Shown: positions 58,615 through 64,000 of the stretch, piece after piece
Layout: every line of letters starts with the position of its first letter
How positions within the stretch are numbered: position 1 is the stretch's first letter
From: Prasinococcaceae sp. CCMP 1430
Taxonomy: Eukaryota > Prasinodermophyta > Palmophyllophyceae > Prasinococcales > Prasinococcaceae
Direction of reading: 5' to 3'
DNA: 64,000 nt
Assembly: GCA_013416795.1 (NCBI GenBank)
Contig: RQSC01000015.1
Coordinates: 673,403-737,402 of the forward strand
Position numbers and translations under genes: made by a program
Notes under the pieces: model-generated
Database searches by the model: none
The model's input: only the letters and a program-made list of their open reading frames with translations
Told to the model about the DNA's origin: nothing

Positions 58615-60178
58615 GCTCCTGCTCCTGCTGCTGCTGTGGCTGCTGCTGGGTCTCGCGTGCACGCCCCGGCCCCTCCTGCTTCGCGTGTGCCCCACCTTGC
58701 GCCTCTTTCCTTCTCTTCGCGCGCTGCGCGCGGCCCTGCGCTCTTTCCGCCTCCTTCTCCGCGTTGGTCATGAGCAGGTTGTGGTGGCGGAGCGGGTGCG
58801 CCTTCACGAACTTGTGCGCACCAACACCCACACCAGCGAGCAGGGCGACCTTAAAGACGACGCCCACCAGGCGGCGGAGCGGACCTCGCCTGCGGCGCGC
58901 AGGCACCCCGGCATCCGACATCGCAGTGGAAGCAATCGATGCGCGCGAGCCCTGACGCGACAGGGGGGCGGACGGCGCGCCTGCCAGCGCGTGATCCTCA
59001 AGTGACACCAAGTACCGCCCCGTGAAGGTCCTGAGGAGCTTGTCGAGGGCGCGGTTGGCGAAGCCGCGCAGCAGGCGCGGCGGTGGGCGCACCCACTCGA
59101 CACGCCAAGACACCGATGCCGCAGCCGCACCCTCCGGATTGCCGGCCTCCTCCGGCGACACGGCGATCTGCTGCCAGATTACCAGCCGCGGGCTCGACTT
59201 GCCGTTATCGTTGACCTGGCACACCTCAACCACGCCCGTGCCCGCCGCCGGGTCCTCGTGCACCACCATCTGTAGCTCGATGGCGTCGCACGCACCGCGC
59301 ATGAGCAGGCGATTGGGCGCGTGCGTGAAGCGCACGCGACGCCATCGGATTGGCGTCGCGCTCGCGCCGGTGTACAACGCGCGCAGCGAGATGTCCTTCG
59401 GTGTGCCGCGGCACCACGCGCCTACCTGCAGGCCGGTAGAGTTGGCGCTAGAGTGCCACGCCTCCGCGAAGCCGATGCTGGTGAGCGCAGTGAACGCGCG
59501 CTGCGGCCGGCAGCTGATCGCGCGAGCCAGCGGGCGGGCGTTGAGCGGCGCGGGTGGCGGGTTGGTCGGGGTGGTGCCGACGGCTGCACGCGCGGCCGCA
59601 CGTCGCCTGGCGGACGGCGCCCGCCGCCGCGGGAGGCTCGGTACTCCCAGGCTGGCCTTCTCCGCGGCGGGCACACCTGCGGGCGCGCCGGTCGTCGAAA
59701 GCGCCGCAGCCGCATCGCCTGCACCGCCCCTGCTCGACGGCTGCGTGGCAGCCGTGTAGAGCGCTGATGGCGCGCGCGGCGCCGCCCCCCGCTTTGCTGT
59801 GGCCTTTGCGGCGGCCGCGCGCACGGCGTGCGCCTGCGCCTCGCCGAAGGCCTGTGCCTGCACGGCCGCGGCGGCGAACGCGTCGATCTGCTCTTGCTCA
59901 AACGCCTCCGCGGGCCCCGCTCCCGCCGCCCCCCCCACGGCCGCTGAGCGGTCGCCTGTAGGTGCTGGCCTCGTGGCCCAGGGGGAGCGCGCTGGGCCCG
60001 CACACGACACACTCCTCACCAGCCCCGCCCAGCACCAGCGCAGGTCTTTTTTTTTTTTTTTTTTGGTGCCGGGTGATTTTCGCGCGCCCGCCGGCCAGGG
60101 TTGTTTCCGTGGTTGGGTGGACTCGCGCGCCGCGTTCGCGCGCGCTCGCCGCTCCGCTCGCCAGAGGACGGAAAGCAT
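58361..60178 (-). CDS. VASt/START-like domain protein with TM segment and C-terminal WW domain
   Basis: The frame ends GWAQN at 58361. Domains in order from the N-terminus: Ala-rich helix (EQIDAFAAAAVQAQAFGEAQ), low-complexity linker, and a domain of about 170 residues starting FTALTSIGFAEAWHSSAN, with RWRRVRFTHAPNRLLMRG and VSWRVEWVRPPPRLL, resembling VASt/START-like sterol-binding folds. A hydrophobic segment LVGVVFKVALLAGVGVGAHK follows, then a Gln/Glu coiled stretch. The WW domain at the end, RWSAAVDPSTGRTYYFNASG then KTQWEPPAGW, has both tryptophans and the proline. WW domains bind Pro-rich partners. The 5' end is uncertain: ATG 60178 requires reading through an A18 run as KKKKKK, so an intron or a later start may apply. 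Confidence 0.6.
60047..60064. repeat. T18 homopolymer
   Basis: Eighteen T on the plus strand, inside or just upstream of the 5' end of the WW-domain gene. Its presence argues that this part is promoter or UTR rather than coding. Confidence 0.9.
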
Positions 60179-60207
60179 TGAAAGCGGCGTCAGGACGCGC
60201 CTGTTAC

Positions 60208-60215
60208 AAACCCTA
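60208..60215 (+). promoter_or_regulatory. Telo-box-like motif upstream of WW-domain gene
   Basis: AAACCCTA, 30 bases upstream of the candidate start of the minus-strand WW-domain gene. Confidence 0.3.
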
Positions 60216-60717
60216 TTGCTCGAACGCACCCCAAATACCGCGGCGGGCTGCGCGCGCGCGTCCGGTCGGAGGAAGAATCCGCGGCCGCAACCAACCACAC
60301 CGCGCGCGAAGGTGCGAAGCTGCGAGGGCATGCCCGGGATGGGATGTTTGCGCGCCCGCGTTTGGTCGGTTGGGGCGGCGCTTGAGTACGACTCGATCGA
60401 TTTTCCGGGTTCTTTTCGGGCCTAGCGCGCGCGGAGCGGCGCCGCGGCGCGAGAGGGCGCGCGCAGAAATTGGGCCGAAAATTGGGCGAGCGGGGAAGGG
60501 CGGGGCGGGAACGGAGGAAGGGGGGGGGGAAAGAAAGAGGGCAGGTCGTCGTCGTTCGGAGCGCGCCGCGATGACTCGCGGCCCGCCCCGCCCGCGCTGC
60601 GAGTGGAGCCCGGGGCACAGCGCGCGCGCGGGCCGTGGGGGAGCCTGGGCCTCGCGCGCCACCACCTCCCTGGTTGAGGCCATCGGAGGACGCAGCGGCC
60701 CGGGCGGGGCGGCCGCT

Positions 60718-60826
60718 CCCTAAACCCTAAACCCTAAACCCTAAACCCTAAACCCTAAACCCTAAACCCTAAAAGGGATTTGGGATTTGGGATTTGGGAT
60801 TTGGGATTTGGGATTTGGGATTTGGG
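60718..60826. repeat. Interstitial telomere-like array: (CCCTAAA)8 then (GGGATTT)7
   Basis: Eight perfect CCCTAAA units (60718-60773), one A, then seven perfect GGGATTT units (60775-60823) ending GGG. The first block is the plant-type telomere repeat on its C-rich strand. The second is the base-by-base complement of the first without reversal. Unique sequence lies on both sides, so this is interstitial. Confidence 0.95.
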
Positions 60827-61479
60827 TAAACCTGAATTTCTACCCTGAAAAGTAAAATAAAAAATTAAAATTAAAAAATTAAAATTAAAATACTTCGGGT
60901 ATGGCATATTTGGAGCAAAACAACGTAGAGTGCGCATGCAGGGGGATGTGCTGGAACGAATCCCGCCCGACGTTGCTCGCGCCAACCATTCATTCAAATC
61001 AAAGCATCCAACCGACCAAAGCTTTGAACCGACCAACCGCCAGCCGGCGCGCGCGCAGCACTCGGTTAGTTAGGGTGGGCGCCGTAGCGCGCGGGAGCGC
61101 GCGCCGTGGCTGCGCGGCGCGCGCGTCCGCGCGGAGCAGCCGGCCGAAAGCTTCGCTCTGCCGCGATGCTTCGTGTGTGCTTTGATGTGGTCTTCCGGGA
61201 GCGCGCGCGCGCCGAAAAGAGTTGCGCATGGCACGCGCGCGCTCTCCCCCGCCCCTCGGCCGCGTGCTCAACCCCGCACCTCGGCCGCGCTCCGCACCGT
61301 CGCAGCGGAGCCCCCCCCTCCCCCTCCCCCTGCCGCCCGCTCTTGAGACGCGGTGGATGCACACGGCGTCTAGCGTGCACCTCCGTCCGAAGGCGGTTCC
61401 GACGATCGCAGCGGCCGCTGCGCCGGCGTCCCTTGAAAGAGACGCGCGCGAAGGCGACGAGGCGCTCGACGGGGAACTC

Positions 61480-62214
61480 ATGGCATCGTCAGCGGCCTAC
61501 GGCGCGGGCGTAGTAAACAGGGGGAGCATGGGGGGTGGGCCGGGCAGCTGGGAGCAGCTGCGCAAGGACGCGCGCAAGCTCGAGGGCGAGCTCGACATGA
61601 AGCTCGCGTCGTACTCGAAGCTCGGGGCGCGCGGCGCTGGCGATGTGAGCGACGCGTCGGCGGACGCGGCAGCGGCGGAGATCGAGGGGCTGCTCAAACG
61701 GCTGGGGCTTGTGAATGATCGCATGGTCGATGCGGCCACCCGGACGCCCGGCACGGCGGACGTGCTCACGCACACCCTCGCGCGGCACCGCGACATCCTG
61801 CAGGAGTTCAGCCAGGAATTCAGGCGCGTGAAGAGCACCGTGACGGCGGCCAACGAGCACGCGCGGCTGCTCGCGGGGGCGCATCGGCGTGACAACATCG
61901 GCCTGGGCGGGACGGGGCTGAGCCAGTCGCAGATTCACCAGCAGCTGCTGCGCGAGCGCTCCGGGCTGCAAAGCGCGACCAACGCCGCCGACGAGGTCAT
62001 CAGCCAGGCGCAGAGCCAGGCGCTCGCGCTGGGCCAGCAGCGCTCGCTGCTGATCGACATCGACTCCAAGGTCGGCTCCGTGGGGCAGAAGTTCCCCGTC
62101 ATGAACTCGATCATGACAAGCATCCGCCGCAAGAAGTCGCGGGAGCAGCTCATTCTCTCGGCGGTGGTTGCGTCGTGCCTGCTGTTCATCATCATCTACT
62201 GGATGAATAAGTGA
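61480..62214 (+). CDS. GOSR1: Golgi Qb-SNARE GOSR1/GS28
   Basis: GS28 (yeast Gos1) drives fusion of vesicles with and within the Golgi. Single exon, 244 residues from ATG 61480, or 228 from 61528 (MGGGPGSWEQLRK), which matches the animal and plant N-terminus better. N-terminal helix: SWEQLRKDARKLEGELDMKL, then ASYSKLG. Habc region: RHRDILQEFSQEFRRVKST. SNARE motif: LLRERSGLQSATNAADEVIS through QQRSLLIDIDSKVGSVGQKF, with the central-layer Gln expected near ALALGQQRSLL. C-terminal anchor: LILSAVVASCLLFIIIYWM. A TGTAA signal follows 83 bases after the stop. Confidence 0.93.
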   Translation: MASSAAYGAGVVNRGSMGGGPGSWEQLRKDARKLEGELDMKLASYSKLGARGAGDVSDASADAAAAEIEGLLKRLGLVNDRMVDAATRTPGTADVLTHTLARHRDILQEFSQEFRRVKSTVTAANEHARLLAGAHRRDNIGLGGTGLSQSQIHQQLLRERSGLQSATNAADEVISQAQSQALALGQQRSLLIDIDSKVGSVGQKFPVMNSIMTSIRRKKSREQLILSAVVASCLLFIIIYWMNK

Positions 62215-62296
62215 GCGGGCCAGCGTCGCGGGCGCTGGGGCGGACGCGGGGTGCGCGCTGGCGGTGGCGTGGCCGGGCGAGCGTGCCCGCGCCCAT

Positions 62297-62301
62297 TGTA
62301 A
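62297..62301 (+). terminator. TGTAA polyadenylation-like signal for GOSR1
   Basis: TGTAA 83 bases downstream of the GOSR1 stop. Confidence 0.4.
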
Positions 62302-62598
62302 CGCGGACGCGCAGTCGTTGAGATTTGTGTACACCGTGTCGACTGACGTCGGCGGCGTCGCTTCGCGAGCGCGGCGTCAAACAAGGGCTGGGCCCGCGGC
62401 TCGCGCACCCTTCCCTGTTGCAGGAGGTTGGGGATCGGGGTCGTGTGTGTGTATGTGTGGGGGGGTGGGGGGGTACAGGGACGGGGTGGGGTCGCAGGAC
62501 CCCGGTGGGCGCGCCGAACGGTTGAGATGCGCGGCCGGCGAGCAGTTCGGGGCCTCTCGGTACGGATGAGGATGGCGCGATGCCACACCTCGCATTAC

Positions 62599-62603
62599 TT
62601 ACA
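62599..62603 (-). terminator. TGTAA polyadenylation-like signal for antenna gene
   Basis: TTACA on the plus strand, TGTAA on the gene's strand, 13 bases after the stop. A second TGTAA overlaps the stop codon itself. Confidence 0.4.
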
Positions 62604-62615
62604 ATCCAACTTAAC

Positions 62616-64000
62616 TTACAGCTGGGGCCACAGGCAAGGGGTGCTGATGGTCACGCCGCTGAAATCGACGGAGTCATCGAGCACGCACTGGCCGAGGTTG
62701 TTGAAGAGGGTCTGCGTGAACGGCGAGCCCACGTGCAAGTTGAGCGCCTCCACCGGGCCCAGGCCGGTGGCCTGGTAGCAAATGACCTCTGTTCGGAAAG
62801 GGCGCGAGAAACGCGGAGAGCGGGCGGCCAGGTCAGCAGGGGGCACAACAAGCAGCTGCATGGGGCGCCGCCCTCGGCGCCACCAGCACAAATCCACGAA
62901 AGCAGCGATTCGTCCACGCGCACAATCGCGCGCACGCAACGCATCGACGGTCTCCCTCCACCAGCTCTTTCACTCGTGGGCGGCGCAGCGGCGGCGCGGC
63001 GCGATGGCGCAGCGGCGGGGCGACGGCGCCGCAACGCACCACCCATGAACGCCACCATAGCCAGCCTGCCCCAGTACAGCTCCCTCGTCTTCGCCGCGTC
63101 AAGGTCGCCCTGCAGGAGCGCGAGAGCAGCGATCGGGCGGCATTGGCGGCGCCGCGTCAGCGCGCGCTCGCGGCGCACAGGATCGCACTCGCATGGCGTC
63201 GTAGCGTTCGCTCGCGCGGAAGCGCGGTCGCGAGACGCTCGCGCCCTCAGCGCACCTTGCTGAAGCCAAGGGGGTCGAAGGGGCCGCCGGGGTAGCCCGG
63301 GTCGACCGTGGTCAGCTTCTGCTCCGAAAAGATGGGGTCCTGGTTGGCCGAGCCCGGCGTGCGGATGTCCATCCAGCGGCGGATCTCCACCCAGTGCATC
63401 ATGAGGAACTGGAACGCGAGGAGCGCGGCGGGGTTCATGGGGAGATCGACCTCGAGCGGCGCCGTGTAGAAGTTGATGCCGGTGAACACCTCGCCGGCGA
63501 CCGAGCCCGCGACGCCGACCATCGCCCAGCGCGCGTGCTGCAGCTCCGCCTGGCGGTACCACGTCATCGCGTTCGGGTCGGCGCCCAGGCCCAGCGGGTC
63601 GAGGCCGAAGTCGCCGGGCATGCTGCAAAGGCGGTGCATATGGGTCGCGGCGGCGTCAGCGCGGGGCAAGACGGCGGTGGCACTGGCATCAGCAGCCCGC
63701 GCTTCCGGCGACGCGCCGGCGGAGCGCGTGCGCGGGCCGCCGCGCGACACCGGCGAAATCTCCTTCCCGACCCCTAATTGGGGGGCGCTGCGACGCCGGC
63801 GCGCGCGACGCGCGCGCCCTCGCTCGCCCGTCGCCGCGGCCGTGAGTCCCCACGCGGCCCGCGGGCGACAGCGAAGTGGGAGCGGGTGCCACCGCACCAG
63901 TCCCGCGCGCCCTCCCCTCCGGACACTGGCAGCACGCCCTCGGCGGCCTCCTGCGCTCGGTGCCGGCGTTCCGCGTCCACCGGGGCGCGCGCCGCGCAGC
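62616..64000 (-). CDS. Chlorophyll a/b-binding antenna protein (Lhca-like), 5' end not resolved
   Basis: A thylakoid light-harvesting protein. Resolved exons: 63622-63256, 63109-63040, 62788-62616; introns 146 bases (GTGCGC donor) and 251 bases (GTGCGT donor) keep frame. Mature start MPGDFGLDPLGLGADPNAM; helix 1 WYRQAELQHARWAMVGVAG with the Glu/Arg pair and His that ligate chlorophyll; helix 2 LLAFQFLMMHWVEIRRWMD; then DPGYPGGPFDPLGFS; helix 3 rebuilt across the introns, TRELYWGRLAMVAFMGE then VICYQATGLGPVEALNLH. The generic E-x-x-x-x-R-x-A-M is present twice. The form fits green-lineage PSI antenna better than fucoxanthin proteins. A CTTTGCAG acceptor before MPGDFG implies an upstream exon with the transit peptide, in 63624-64000 or beyond the window; it could not be placed. 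Confidence 0.88.

Larger units (their letters stand above)
60179..61479. promoter_or_regulatory. Divergent promoter region with telomere-like array
   Basis: A 1.3-kb divergent gap. It holds AAACCCTA at 60208-60215, the (CCCTAAA)/(GGGATTT) array at 60718-60826, and an AT-only stretch of AAATT-type units at 60848-60892, which stands out sharply from the GC-rich surroundings. No gene was recognised. Confidence 0.5.
62215..62615. other. Convergent intergenic spacer
   Basis: A 401-base gap between GOSR1 and the antenna gene. Carries TGTAA motifs on both strands (62297-62301 plus; 62599-62603 minus). G-rich 62457-62472. Confidence 0.45.

Noticed and set aside
60718-60826. Chromosome end or telomere fusion
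   Set aside because: Unique sequence and genes lie on both sides, and the second block is not the reverse complement that a fusion would give.

Overview
The window is nuclear DNA from a GC-rich, gene-dense eukaryotic alga, most likely a green alga of prasinophyte grade. The evidence for this is a chlorophyll a/b-binding antenna protein of the Lhca kind at the right edge, plant-type PRMT10, a PP7-like phosphatase and a plant-like NDUFS5, plant-type TTTAGGG repeats, and TGTAA polyadenylation-like motifs behind several genes. TPGS2, a tubulin polyglutamylase subunit, suggests a lineage that builds or recently built flagella. The species cannot be named from the sequence alone. About thirty protein genes fill the 64 kb, and many convergent neighbours are only 56 to 250 bases apart. 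No tRNA, rRNA, CRISPR array or transposon was recognised.

Layout: 1-7 kb holds a truncated METTL21-type lysine methyltransferase, an FAD amine oxidase, a TrmY-like RNA methyltransferase with zinc knuckles, and an IGHMBP2-like helicase. 7-24 kb holds ECM29 (proteasome adaptor), a giant Ala-rich coiled-coil protein and SPT6 (transcription elongation). 24-36 kb holds mitochondrial uS7, an unknown two-exon gene, ribonucleotide reductase R2, NOG1 (60S biogenesis), a beta-propeller glycosidase-like gene whose 5' end is replaced by a bacterial pheT fragment next to an unresolved base, a coiled-coil gene and a phosphatase-like protein lacking its catalytic cysteine. 36-48 kb holds a large UCH/USP deubiquitinase, TPGS2, two tiny membrane proteins (one COA3), PRMT10, a small mitochondrial-looking protein and a histone-fold protein. 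47.5-64 kb holds a U-box protein, a secreted lysyl-endopeptidase-like protease with a LamG-like tail, a Sec14-type lipid-transfer protein, PP7-like phosphatase, NDUFS5, a VASt-like/TM/WW protein, Golgi SNARE GOSR1 and the antenna protein.

The genes do not form one pathway; this is ordinary housekeeping content. They do share features. Introns are few and short, and 14 of the 15 I could place start with GTGCG or GTACG rather than GTAAG/GTGAG. Divergent promoters often carry 10-18 base A or T runs and AAACCCTA (telo-box-like) motifs.

The most notable points are the zinc-knuckle/TrmY fusion, the bacterial pheT chimera at 33.1-33.36 kb, a telomere-like array followed by its base-by-base (not reversed) complement at 60.7 kb, and the phosphatase-like fold with a degenerate P-loop. 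All exon models come from frame, motif and splice-site logic without transcript data.
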